A stretch of 64,000 bases of DNA, taken from assembly GCA_028455995.1 (NCBI GenBank), contig JABELC010000001.1, positions 2,282,501 to 2,346,500 on the forward strand. The letters are read 5' to 3'. The position numbers were made by a program, and so were the translations under genes. Every line of letters begins with the position of its first letter. Positions within the stretch are counted from its first letter, which is position 1. This DNA comes from Scleromitrula shiraiana. Lineage: Eukaryota; Ascomycota; Leotiomycetes; Helotiales; Sclerotiniaceae. Under the pieces are notes generated by a model. The model was not told where the DNA came from and ran no database searches. It worked only from the letters and a program-made list of their open reading frames with translations. This document shows positions 32,891 through 44,412 of this stretch, one piece after another.

Positions 32891-32917
32891 GGGTTAGGTT
32901 GGGTTAGGTTGGGTTAG
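32891..32917 (+). repeat. Telomere-like GGGTTAGGTT repeat
   Basis: Two full copies of GGGTTAGGTT plus GGGTTAG. It resembles the fungal telomere unit TTAGGG with a 10-bp period. It is interstitial and short. Confidence 0.8.
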
Positions 32918-34238
32918 CGCAGGTTGGATTTGGATTGGCTTATTAGTAGCAACCTTGGAAATATCTCATAGCAGTTCTTCTATCTATAGATCAGATGGTG
33001 TTTCATCCCTGTTCCTAGACCGAGGAGTACTTTTTTTTCACGAGTTTGTTTCAGAGATGTGGTGTCGGTAGGGGGTCCAATAGGAAATCAAACCAAGAGG
33101 TTGGATTCGGATGAAACTTCATCTCATTTAGTTTCTCGGTTCATCTTTACACCGATTTGGTTTTCTTCAGCCTGGGTATCACCCTCCCCTTTCTTCGGAC
33201 ACGGACCTGAGGGGGAGGGTGTTGCTTTCTCACGCCACTTTTCTTGTTTGTTGTGTGTAAGATCATTAGATACCTAGGTAAAGACTTAATATTATTAATG
33301 TTTACATGTACTGGTTTCTCATTGATTGGTTTTCTCATTGTTTTGGGAGTCTTAGGTTTTGAACACTATATATATACTCTTCTAGTTGATACATTTGCGA
33401 TCGACACTCTTCGTGGTGATGATATAAAGGATCCATCCAAGCCTCCTTTCCGGAGAACATTTTTGCAGTGCGGATAGGAATTTCACATGAGATTCAAAGC
33501 AACACACTTTCATAAGTTCTTGAGCTGCTAGGCAAAAAAACAACAAGTATGGTGCCACAGGTATATTACCATAAGTAACTTTCCAAACTAGACAGAGGAA
33601 TATCACTCTTCATGAATCAAGAACATGTATCAGGAAGTCTCGAGAGGGAGAATTACAGCCGTAGGCACATATAAGCACCAACCGCCGTAAGTTGCGAGGC
33701 TCCAGGCTTGTCAACATTCGATCTTGATTCATACTTTATGAACCAGATGAAGTGATTCTAATTTCTCGAACCTCATTAGGATTGACGTAAAGAAAAATTT
33801 AGGTAATAATATAAGCCATGTATCAGACGCTTCATGGTGGTATAGTTGTATAGAACGCAGAGTCGTTGGTCTGCATCTTGTTCAAATGGCGGCTTTTGAT
33901 ATGACTGGTATGAGAGAGTTGACGACGATGTACTTACACAAATTTATAAGATAAAACCAAGTGTTGATGATTTTCTACAATCGCGTGAGCCGAAACCATT
34001 ATAGCAGGGCTAGCCCAAACCAACGTGGCTATCTTTATCACCTGAAAGGAACCGATATGATTTCCCGTTCCCAGAACCTTCAGATCATCCTGGTATGAGT
34101 TTTCTTGGGGATCAATCCAAGATTTAATTTAATTCCCTCATCTTAATAGAAGATTGACCAAGAGCTCGAGCGTACGCTTGTGAGCTCACAATTGATGAGC
34201 TAACAAGAGATTTGATCGGCAATGTGGGGGTAAAACAT

Positions 34239-34258
34239 GGGGTAGCTTCCGCTACCCC
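34239..34258. repeat. Perfect inverted repeat (8-bp stem, 4-nt loop)
   Basis: GGGGTAGC-TTCC-GCTACCCC, about 120 bp upstream of the SDR start. Could form a hairpin or be bound by a dimeric regulator. Confidence 0.7.
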
Positions 34259-34377
34259 GCGATTTGTTACCCTACCCCTCTTTGTACATCGAGATCAAAG
34301 CATAGGATAAATTCTCGGGATGGTATCCTAATTGAATACCCTGTATTACTCATATATATCCATCACAGCCTATAAAG

Positions 34378-35448
34378 ATGAAGTCTTTCCTCAGACCTTT
34401 TCAACGAAATAGCTGCCGCGTTCTTGATCTCACACTTGCTAGACGTTCTATTACCCTTCGACAACAATACAGAATGGCAAGTAGTACAGCAGTTACAAGA
34501 GACTACGGAAAGAGAACGGCGATTGTTACTGGGTCAGCGAGAGGAATGTAAGTTGTGTGAATCATTCTGATCTCCGTGATAAGTTACTAACCAGAAATAG
34601 AGGCAAGGCAATTGCTATTCGATTGGCTGAAGATGGATTCGATGTCTGCATAAATGATGTTTCTGCTAATCAAGCTGGTATTGATGAGGTCAGGTGCTTT
34701 TCACACAAAGACTTTCGAATGCCGGACACTAATAATATCTAGACCGTGAAGGAAATCCAGAATATGGGTAGAGCATCATATGGTCATGTCGCCGATGTTT
34801 CTAAACTGGCTGAGGTCGAAGGTTTAATTGATGCGTCCGTTAAAAATCTAGGAAACCTCAATGTTATGATTGCAAATGCTGGTATCGCCCAAGTGAAATC
34901 CCTCTTGTCTCTCTCGGAGGATGAAGTCCGAAGAATGTTCGAAGTCAACGTGTTTGGTGTATTCAATTGTTATAGTGCTGCTGCAAAACAAATGATTAAA
35001 CAGGGCGGTGGCGGTAAGATTGTTGGTGCTGCTAGGTATGCTATCCATCCAGACCTATTAATTAATGCTTCTTGTTGATGTGTACTCAAGCATCGTTGCG
35101 TTCAAACCATTTGCAATGCTCTCTCATTACAGTGCGTCCAAATTCGCTGTACGAGGGTTTACTCAAGCTTTTGCTATGGAAATGGCAGAACATAAGATTA
35201 CTGTCAATGGCTACGCACCTGGGATTGTGGGAACCGCTATGTGGGATTTGATTGATGAGGAACTTGGGAAAAAGAGGGGAGTCGAGAAAGGAGATACCAT
35301 CAAGAAGTATACTGACGATTTGATTTTGCTGGGCAGAACAAGTGTTCCTTCTGATGTGGCCAAGTGCGTCAGCTATTTGGCAAGTCCGGATAGTGATTAT
35401 ATGACAGGACAGACTCTCATAATTGATGGTGGAATTATTATGAATTAG
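34378..35448 (+). CDS. Short-chain dehydrogenase/reductase, diacetyl/acetoin reductase-like
   Basis: NAD(P)-dependent oxidoreductase. Exons are 34378-34547, 34601-34688, 34743-35035 and 35091-35448 (909 nt, 302 aa). The Rossmann motif TAIVTGSARGIGKAIAIRLA spans intron 1 (canonical T-G-x3-G-x-G). NAG is present in VMIANAGIAQ, and the catalytic Tyr/Lys in LSHYSASKFAVRGFT. The C-terminus GQTLIIDGGIIMN and the segment VNGYAPGIVGTAMWDLIDEE resemble diacetyl reductase/butanediol dehydrogenase. The first 33 residues are Arg-rich and acid-poor, like a mitochondrial presequence; Met34 would give a cytosolic form. Substrate is inferred from family resemblance only. Confidence 0.85.
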
Positions 35449-36137
35449 AAATAAGACAGTTTGGATGGAGATTTGGTTTCTTGTTACAATTGCTTTGATA
35501 CTCTATGTCTTTGTATAGGGCCAATCAATAATATCTTCTCATGTATGAACTAAACAGTTTTTACGCTATTTGAATCTGAATTCAATAACATCTCCTTTCA
35601 ACATCCAAAGAGCAATGTGTCTAATTCTGGTCCAAAGATCAACATGAATGTATTAGTCTAAGTGGGCAAAATGTGAGGTATTCATCTTCACATCGAGAAA
35701 AGTCTGCGCACCCCAGATTCTCAGCTTCCAAAAAAATTCCGAAAATATCCGGGTTGAGTGAATATATCTTTCTACTGTCTCGAATTCCAATAACAAAAAT
35801 AGTACAGGCTTGACTCATCTATCGCTCTCTCCTTCCTACACGCTGTTTATCTCTTTTACTGTAAGCAGTATCCACTCAAAGAAATGTAAGTACACCTGCC
35901 AACAAGTCGCCAACAATCAAACACAACAGACTGCAGGGCTTTGAATGCAGCTAATGCTCCAGAATTTTTCACATCAGATCCTTCCAAAACGGCCTTTGTG
36001 ATTCGAATTTCAGATCTTCTTTAGATAGTTTCCAAAACAACTCTAGTCATAACTACGCCATTGCAAATAAAGACTCATAAATCAAAAGGATTCCATAATC
36101 ATTCGCCATTCGAAAGAACCTTCGAAATCTCTCCCAA
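35449..36137. promoter_or_regulatory. Spacer before the first orphan gene
   Basis: About 690 bp, AT-rich, marking the change from conserved to orphan genes. No gene is seen. Confidence 0.5.
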
Positions 36138-36416
36138 ATGCCGATCCTCAACGCCGCCGAACACTACCCACAGACACTCCGTCAACAACCCGAAAGAGTC
36201 AAAGCAAAACATGAGGACCATCTGTTGAACCTATTTGGTATTAAAGCAATTGAAGCAAAACATACGCAGGGTGAACAATATCTATGGAGTGATGGGAGGT
36301 TTGGGAGACATATGTGCATGACGCCGAGTCCGCTGAGGAAATGTTGGACACTCGTTGGTGAGGATGGACCAGGGCGGAAGAGGGGGGATTATGAGGGAAG
36401 ATTTGATTATCGGTGA
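36138..36416 (+). CDS. Orphan protein, LRxCW-motif family member 1
   Basis: Single-exon ORF of 92 aa with no recognisable domain or signal peptide. Charged and hydrophilic. Near the C-terminus it has GEQYLWSDGRFGRHM, then TPSPLRKCWTLVGED (LRKCWT at residues 66-71), the motif also found in genes at 38.8, 43.4, 44.9, 47.0, 48.8 and 51.1 kb. The tail after it is Gly/Arg/Asp-rich. Shortest member of the group; it could be a truncated copy, since others have 230 or more residues. Function unknown. Confidence 0.6.
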   Translation: MPILNAAEHYPQTLRQQPERVKAKHEDHLLNLFGIKAIEAKHTQGEQYLWSDGRFGRHMCMTPSPLRKCWTLVGEDGPGRKRGDYEGRFDYR

Positions 36417-37948
36417 TTTAATCTTGAATGAAGATGATCTAGATAGGGAAAGGGATTTTGAATGATACAATGGAAGTGACAGGATAGCAATGGGGTAATT
36501 CGATGAGATTTCGACGCGAGAATCGACCGAATTCGTGTACATTTATTGGGGTTTAGGTTACTACTGTAGTTAGGGAAGCATCTCAGAGGTAGCCATTCTC
36601 GTCAATAAATCAATTATGGCATTAGGATTTCAACTCGCAATTCATAATGAAAGATACCAGAATCGTTCCTCTCGTTCAATTTCCCTACATTAGATGGTCT
36701 TGTCGGATCACATTGGATTCCTGATCATTATTCACTCGTGTGCAAGTGTATTATTCTGTTGCTACATTTGCAGAGAATTGTATGGTGAATTTCACTTCAC
36801 TTCGTTTTGAACCCCGTCTTGGTTGTCACCAATGCAATTGTTTTTTTAGGGGGGGTAGGGAGGGGGGTGGGGAGGTGCAGGGACCCTCTTTTTGCTTCTT
36901 CGAAAATACATAGCATTAGATTCTATACATCTACCGTTCTGGTTATCAAGCTTTCCACTTTATAGGTCCAATGCGTTCAATCAGAAGGAACAATCACAAG
37001 TGTAACATACAGCACATCCATGAGTGTAGGGCAAATAAACTCCGACGGAATGATATGTCCGATCGCTTACTTTCCCCACTTGCCAGAATTTAAAAGGGGA
37101 GTGAACTCGAAAACCGCGGAGAAAAAATAAATAAAGGGATGAAGGATAAATGTTAGATTGACTGATATTGAGGTATCGTAGTAAAGATAACAATCGTTTC
37201 GAGCTCCCATCATATTGCAATACCCCCCCCCTCACCCCCCAATATTCCCACTTAGACGCTACCACCCATATATGCAAATTACTAGTGCCCTAATATCTCT
37301 ATAATTAACAAATATACCTACGCGACGATTAAGTAGGTTAAGTCTAGTTCTCGGAATAAATGTCGTAATGTATGATCCTTATACCAGAGGCATAATTTAC
37401 TGGTATCAAGTTAGTATCCCCAGATATAGAGTAGTGCTGGATAGTCTGGAGCCGTTGAAAACTAACTTAGGCTTCGCTACTAAACTATCACAATAGAGCT
37501 TTCGTCATTCACAAACTCAAAAAAAATTCATTGTGTGAGAATAATTATTTTCATTAATTTACTAAATTTCCTCACTCCAGCTATACATAAACCTTCGTTG
37601 TTGTAAATCTCAAGAGTTTATCTACATTCGCTACTTACTTCGTTCAAAATTTTGAACATTGATTGATACCACTCCATTCTACACTTCTCTAAAGTTCAAT
37701 CAGGAATTAAAGTCTAAGCTTCTGTCACGCACAATAGTAATTATTCCAATATTCATATTAAAAAACTGCCATTTTCAATTCTCTTCTGAACGTTATCTAT
37801 TCTATATCTAGGATTTATTTCTATTATATAACCTCAAATTGTATTCCATCCTCCTACCTATGTAATATCTATCAATACTCTACATACCCACCAACATTCA
37901 GATTACGCCACAACATTTAAACATATTCAATACTTCTAACATATCATC
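36417..37948. other. 1.5-kb spacer with G-rich tracts
   Basis: Holds a strong potential G-quadruplex at 36849-36883 and a C-rich tract at about 37223-37240. The minus-strand 98-codon ORF at 36981-37277 has no supporting feature. Confidence 0.5.
36849..36883 (+). repeat. Potential G-quadruplex tract
   Basis: G-runs of 7, 3, 6 and 4, separated by TA, A and T, then GG-TGCA-GGG. This fulfils the usual four-run, short-loop rule on the + strand. Confidence 0.75.
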
Positions 37949-38779
37949 ATGTCTCAGAATAAAGGCGAAATTGGGGGACTTTTGGGAAGCTGCCGAAAAA
38001 TCTATAAATCAATATGTCGTTGCATATTCTCTCCCATTTTTCAAACAATTGAGGAATTATCACAAGATATGAATATTTACTCAAAAGAATTCACTGAAAA
38101 GCCTATTTTTGAGAGAGCAAATGTTTCTGCATCTTCTTCCTCGTCGGATTCTTCTAGCGATGACAGCTTAGATGTAAGTCATTCAGTCACTAGTTTTTAA
38201 TATGGGAAAAGTCCGTCTGCTAACATTTATTTTCTCAAGTATTACAATTGTGGTTGCGGTGACGATGATTGTCTACTAGGAAAATATGACAGGCAAAAGA
38301 AGATCCAGCGAGATCTCCTCGCCCTCGCACACGCTCACGATTCGACCTTAGATGGTGATGAAGGAGAAGCCAACGAAGATTCTGCCAGCTCGTCGACAAC
38401 TACCCAAAAGAACGAAGACAAGAACGCAGATGCGGAAGAAGATGAGCCCGAGACTGCAGAGGAGCAGGAGATACGCAATAGACTTCTCATCTATAAAGAG
38501 AATTGCAAGCTCTGCAGCCTCACCCGCCAACACTCAAACCTCTACGTTTCAGATGGGGCCAAAGAATCTGCCATATTCATTCCGGAATCAAGTGGTCTTG
38601 GTAATATGAGTACATCTTCCGGGATGAATTGTGGTGAGATTCTTGGCGTTCGACATAGTCTAGCTCATATCAAGTTCTCGGCGGTATTCCCAACTTATCG
38701 TGTGGTAAAATGTGGATGGTGTTTTAAGCAATTAGAACCCTCACCGTTAAGGTATTGTCAGACTATTGTTCGCGAATAA
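37949..38779 (+). CDS. Orphan Cys-rich protein, LRxC-motif family member 2
   Basis: Exons 37949-38173 and 38240-38779 (254 aa), joined by a 66-bp phase-0 intron. Exon 1 is hydrophobic/Cys-containing (GSCRKIYKSICRCIFSPIF) and ends in a Ser/Asp run. Exon 2 begins YYNCGCGDDDCLLGKYD, has an acidic Ser-rich middle, then CKLCSLTRQHSN and VVKCGWCFKQLEPS, ending PLRYCQTIVRE. LRYCQT occupies residues 245-250. The Cys pairs CGC, CKLC and CGWC could bind metal. No family match is known to me, and no signal peptide is evident. Expression cannot be judged, but splice sites and open frame over both exons support a real gene. Confidence 0.68.
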
Positions 38780-39710
38780 TGAGCTGTTGTAGAGAACAGA
38801 GGAGAGATTGGGAGGATCCGACCAAATAAGCATGGCGTTTTTGGAAGAGGAGTTTTGGCCCAGGCTTATGATGCCATTGGTTGACATTTGGAATTTAACA
38901 GAAGGAAAGAAATAGTTTATATATACAATTTGGAAATCTATCTATTCACCATGATCGGAACCAGATATATATCAACTGTCATACCCGTCTACAGCTGCTC
39001 AAAGAGATACCCATTGAATCAGATCACTCAGTTCTGAACAATCATGAAATGAACTACCCGCGCGAAATTCTCACAACATCAATCTCTATTGCAAGTGAAT
39101 TGAATATTCACTCCAATTGAAGAATCTCGATATTCGTTTAACTCGCATTAGCTTGTACCGTACTACTGCTGCTACCTTTCGACTGCGCCTACTATTGTAT
39201 CTATCGCGACTGCGACTGAAGTAACTATCGCATTATAGTGGCATCCACCGTAAACTTGTAAATCAACCGTACTGCCGAAGTATAGATAGACGCTCTCAAA
39301 ATCTTTTGTGCTAAAAAACTTCTTCCACTTACACATCTTTTTCTCATCTCAATATCATCGTTCTTTTCGATATCATCGTGAACTACTGCAACTTAACTAT
39401 CTGCCATCAACAACAGAACTGTCTCTGAGAACATAACAGTATCCAGTCATTTGCGCCATAGTTTCACCTGAAAAAACCCTTCGAATATCATCGTTGCTTC
39501 ATCGTGGACGCATTCTCGTGGTACGATTTCATCAAAAAACCATATCTCTCCATCAACTAACAGTTCTTTGGCCAATAGCTTCTGAAATCGTAATACTCTG
39601 CAGTCCCTTACGTAACAACTCATTCACTACAACATCGAGATCTGCATCATTTCAACTTGAACTTTCATCTCAAAACCACAGAAGTCACGCCACAAGAGAA
39701 AATTATCGAA
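38780..39710. promoter_or_regulatory. Spacer upstream of orphan gene 3
   Basis: About 930 bp, with a pyrimidine- and CATC-rich stretch from about 39340 that could be a long 5' leader. No gene is supported. Confidence 0.45.
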
Positions 39711-40481
39711 ATGACGTCCTACATCAGACCCTCGAAAGTTCTCCAGTTGGTCGGAATCTATCAAGCCGATTACAACACATTTGAATGGAAAGGAATGTCC
39801 GCCTTAGAGCCACCTAAACAATTTCAAGGAATTCGACGACTTGTGGACGAGGATGATGAGAGAGATGTTGATATCTCCCCAGAAGAATGGGATATCTATG
39901 TCCCTGATGCCGTAAGTACCCCCTTCCTAATCTAATTCCAGCCATTAAATGGTCTGCAACATAGTATACTAACGTATTTAATACAGAGAAATGAGACAGG
40001 CACACACACTACACGAAAAGAAATGGCAGAGGCATCAGCGAAAGCCAACCGCGAGTTTTCCATCGCAGAGACAATTGCAAAACACCGTGCTGCGGGGATT
40101 GAACTGCCTGTGACAGGGGATGGTTTACTTATGGAAGAATTCGATGATTGTTGGTTCGGAGAGGAGGAAGAATACCTCATGTGCAAGAGCATCGTCGATT
40201 CGACTCATAGCGACGAAGAGAAAACCCAAACCACTACAACCCGCGCACTTACCAACAGCGATTGTTCTTTCGAGTTCATCGACGAAGAAGATGATGAGGA
40301 TAATTTTCTTGAGATCGCGAGTGTGGGATGCACAACCATTAATACAACAGATAATGGACGCTCTCAGATGGCTTCCAACCAAGCCAAGCCAAAAAAGCAG
40401 TCAGTATGGAACAAGCTGGCCCGCTGTGCTCCTGTGGCTGAATTCTTGGGGACCTCCAGCCAAGTCCAAGCCGCACATTAA
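39711..40481 (+). CDS. Orphan acidic protein of the same cluster (divergent member 3)
   Basis: Exons 39711-39911 and 39987-40481 (231 aa); the intron is phase 0 after codon 67. It begins MTSYIRPSKVLQLVGIYQAD and has an acidic DEDDERDVDISPEEWDIYV end of exon 1. Exon 2 holds a charged helix (KEMAEASAKANREFS), GEEEEYLMCKSIVDSTHS, acidic FIDEEDDEDNFLEI, and ends QSVWNKLARCAPVAEFLG. The C-terminal LARC may be a degenerate LRxC motif. Gene structure matches its neighbours; sequence does not give a function. Confidence 0.62.
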
Positions 40482-42582
40482 GCTGCAACTCGGTCACCCT
40501 AATACTACAACTATAAATTGCGAATGAAATGGAGGCTGGAGGAGGTCTGCGGATCATCTTGGGATGTGAATTCTGAGGTTGTCGTCGTTGAAAAGTGTCT
40601 CCACACCTGTCAGCCCTATTGATGCAGGGTTCAGGGAAAGATATGTGACAGGAAGGGGCTTGAGCGTTTTGTGGCTTGCGGTTGGTGGTTGTGGAACGAC
40701 CTCCGACGTCGAGGGGCAGAAATCTAATATTGTATCTCATTTGTCAGGAGTTTTTGGAGTTTTTGGAGTTTTTGAAATTTTTGAAATTTGCTTTTGGGTC
40801 TTTGTCTAAAATTTCTGGAGGGTTTGGCTCTGAGAAAAGTCTGTTGTTTTGGGTTAGAGAATTTATACAATTTGAGTTCTGAACAGACGGGGGAAGGAAT
40901 AAACGGAAAAGCAACTAAATTGTTATGGTGGCAGTTATTTTTAGGGATGTGAGTGGGATATTTGTGAGAAGATGGGACGGTTATGGAGTGGAGGAAAGAA
41001 AACCCTAGGGACGGAGACTACTGCAGTACATAGGCCGGTTTATCTGCCATTATCATTTTGATGAACCGATTTCACGTATGGTATGGGTATACTTATTATA
41101 TAGATAAAAAACCAACAAAAGTCTAGAGGAGTAACGCAATATTAGTGTTTCGTTAATAAAATTCTTCTCTGCCACTGATGATTGTTCCTTATGCTTCCCA
41201 TCGTGATTCAATGAGTGATTGTGCGTGCTGATTATTATTATGGCTCTTCGAAATGTAGAGATAATTTTGCGATTCGATATCGTAGCCTATGTACAGCAGC
41301 AGATGTGCTAGGGGTAGCATCTGTAACAGTAATTTAGTATATAATATAATAACATACCAAAAGACTCATACTGCCATGTTTTGCCAATATCTCGAGAGTT
41401 TTCCTCAATCATTCGAGCTATTGGCGATGGTGTAATAACCAAATAACCTTGGAAAAGCAATATCAAGAGGCGTTTTGAGTTTACGATCACCGATCATATA
41501 TTTAGTTCGAATGCCAAGACTTTCAACTTAGCTTTCTGATCAATATCCCTTCAATCACTTCACAATATCTTCGGCTTCATAACTTAATCATTGCTCAAAA
41601 TAAGATAAAATCATATATAGAAGGTGGAATTTCATAATTCTGTGTCTTTCTGTCTATGTAGATACTCCAGCACAAGCCAAGCATATCCCATCCCCTGATC
41701 CTGCCCACCGCCACCATTGCCACCATCACTGTAGATATGCCAGACGTTCTTAAGACCAGCACAAAAATGCATGAGAGTAATTGAGAAATTCATAACTTTC
41801 TTGGGTGATCTCATCCGAGAGGATTGAAACCGTAAGCCCTGCGGAGTTCAACTTGATCAGCAGTTACACAAGTGTCCGCACTTTCCTTACGTAGAAGCAT
41901 GTATCTAACTTGGAATTCATAGTCAAGTTAGGTATATTTTGATACTCGACCTTGGATGCGGTTAAATTTCTTCAAGGTTGGTTAATTAGTCAATTGATAT
42001 TGAGTCTTTCTAATATATTATCACTGTACCCATGAACAAAAGTACTATCATTCAGAAGAACCAGATATCTCTAAGTGAAATCTCCATGACATGACATCAT
42101 TCAGCGAATATAGCTACTCTCACGTTAGTCTTACTTTCCTAAGATACTAAATACTACCATTAAATCACTCATTGAACTACTAGAATGTTCAAGCTAGAAG
42201 AGTGCATCGAATCACGTGATAATGAAGAAGTGAACGAATCTCATTCTCAAATCCCATTCGCCATCTCCAGCGACACAGTAAAAAGAGTGAATCTTGAACT
42301 TCAATATCAACCTTGGAAACCTACAAATTTCTTTACGTCTCGGCCTCGGGCTACTTTTCAACGCGACAATTAAATGATTAATCAAGATAATCATTCGAAG
42401 TCAGCCAGAACAAAGATCAAATAAGCCCGGTTTAGTAAGTCCCCCGCAAATCACAGTTTTGAATCACTACCTTCAACATTAAAATCCTTTCTTCTTTTTT
42501 TTTGCTTTCAAGTTGCACGTTTCTTCACCTTTCGTCTTGAAATATATCTGCCAACTTTGAAGCTAACAACGCTGCTTAGACA
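40482..42582. other. 2.1-kb spacer between orphan genes 3 and 4
   Basis: Contains a GAGTTTTTG-type repeat at about 40747-40786. Two small ORFs are noted but not called: 41632-41814 (minus, 60 codons) and 42185-42373 (plus, 62 codons, starting MFKLEECIESRDNEEV). The latter is coding-like but lacks the cluster motif and may be a decayed member. Confidence 0.45.
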
Positions 42583-43454
42583 ATGTCTCAACCTAACTCA
42601 GCCGCATCCTCTTCCAATGCAAATAGCAGTGCATTGTTAGTTATAAATTCCGAAATGACTACCGAATGGGCGGATGAGTTTGACTTTGAGGATTATATCT
42701 ATTTCGATGAGCCGAATGATGCTAGAGTCGGTGATGCTGGTAATGCTGGCGGAGCAGAGCTTTTGGAGGGAAATAGACAGGGAAGTAGCGATGCTTTGCG
42801 AGAGGTATGTTCTCATTCATTTTTAATTGTAGAAATTCAATTAGTAGTATCATCAGCACCTCAAAGCTGCATCCATTTGGGATCCGCCATAATTACTAAC
42901 TTGTAATAATGTGATAGATTGAACAAGATAGGAATGCTTCAACTTCGGATTCTTCAACTTCGGAAGTTTCAGCAGAAAATCTAGGAATGCTCGACTCTCA
43001 AATCAGATCTCTTTACAATTATGTCAGGTCCAATTCCAATTCTTCAATGGGGCTCCGCACCCTCGAACATTCCAATTCCGAAATGGTACCACGAAGGTAT
43101 CAATCTCCCACTGTTTGTAGGTCTCTGCCAGCCCCCGGCACCAGTCCAGCAATGATTGGTTCAAGTTCAACCCAAGATACAAATCAATTCCCACCACAAG
43201 CCTGGTCGTCGTCATGCAATAACATCGCAAGTTCAGCCAATGGCATTGGAGCTCACAATATTTATTTGAATGCTGAGTACATCAACAAATTCAGGCTCAA
43301 GTTGATGGGGATTGATATTCAACATGTGAAGTTATCGGATGCGGAATGGAAGTTGGTGGGTGATATACAGTGTAAAAAGCATAGGGTGAAGAATTCTAGT
43401 TTGCTGCGCTGGTGTCAAAAATATATCGAAAAGGGAAAGCAGATAGCGAATTAG
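42583..43454 (+). CDS. Orphan Ser-rich protein, LRxC-motif family member 4
   Basis: Exons 42583-42804 and 42918-43454 (252 aa), phase-0 intron after codon 74. The N-terminus is Ser/Asn-rich, followed by an acidic-aromatic patch (EWADEFDFEDYIYFDEPND). The middle is Ser/Pro-rich and probably disordered. The C-terminal 55 residues look folded: YINKFRLKLMGIDIQHVKLS, DAEWKLVGDIQCKKH, then SSLLRWCQKYIEKGKQIAN. LRWCQK lies at 237-242, near the end as in members 2, 6 and 7. The acidic/aromatic patch resembles an activation domain, which is speculative. Confidence 0.66.
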
Positions 43455-44412
43455 TTGGTAGGAAATATTCTATAATTTGAAATCTTGGAAAGAATATACT
43501 TACCGCGTTTAATTTTGGAGAGGAGATATTTGGATAGCATAAGAGAATTGAGCTTTACTTGGAGAGGATGGCAAACTAATTGGAAAGGAAATACTGGACT
43601 TTGATTTGGGAATGCGCTGAATTATCTGAGAGGTTATAATATATGAGAAAGATGAGGTGAAGAATAATCAATCAAATAAAATTGAACTGGCAGTTCTGTC
43701 TATTTTGTGTGGAATATTTTTTGAATCATTATGTTTGTGCATTAGTCTGATAGAAACATGTTATTGAGTGTCTTTACCAGCCCTTTCTATCAACCTCCTT
43801 CATATGGTTGGTCATACAGGAAAGACATTCACCGTTAATAAGTATCTAACACAGAAGATACACGATTAACTGACGCGAAAAGAAAGACTGTGATGCCACT
43901 GTATCATTTGCATTTCAAGCTACCAGTTACGATGGCACCAGAAGATTGGAACATATCTAGCATACGACGAGATGCTTTGGATGGTCCAAGATATAGCATT
44001 CTATCTCGGTTCCAAAATTGGAATGAAATCATCCTGATAATATCCTGGATCAGACCACCTAGGAACATTAGATGACATCAAATATGGCCAGAGCAATCAT
44101 TCACTAACCTAGGAAATGGTTGCAAAACAACTACCTTTTAGAATCTGTACAGTAATTTCAGACCATTCATATCTTCAAACATTCAATCCAAAGAAAATTG
44201 AATTTTTCCCCCCGATAAATGATACGATTAATAACCTATTGATTTGCTAAATAGATGGTAAAGTGGTGAGGGGTATAAATTCTCGAAGCAATCCTATGCG
44301 ATGCTAATTCCAGAATCCACAACAAACACAAAGTCAAAATCAGGTACAACCTGTTGTCTGGTTCAATCTCAAAGTAGAATTCCACTAAATCAGGATCAAA
44401 ACAACTTACTCG
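43455..44412. other. Spacer between orphan genes 4 and 5
   Basis: About 960 bp, AT-rich. An ORF at 43890-44075 (61 codons) is weak and not called. Confidence 0.5.

Larger units (their letters stand above)
32537..34377. other. 1.8-kb gene-free spacer upstream of the SDR gene
   Basis: Contains telomere-like repeats (32891-32917), an inverted CACCCTCCCC/GGGGGAGGGTG pair (about 33179-33221) and a perfect 8-bp stem hairpin (34239-34258). A GTGGGGG element at 34224-34230 resembles a CreA carbon-repression site. No ORF here is convincing. Confidence 0.5.

Noticed and set aside
41632..41814. 60-codon minus-strand ORF (MRSPKKVMNFSITLMHF...)
   Set aside because: Short, isolated, with no splice partner or recognised motif.
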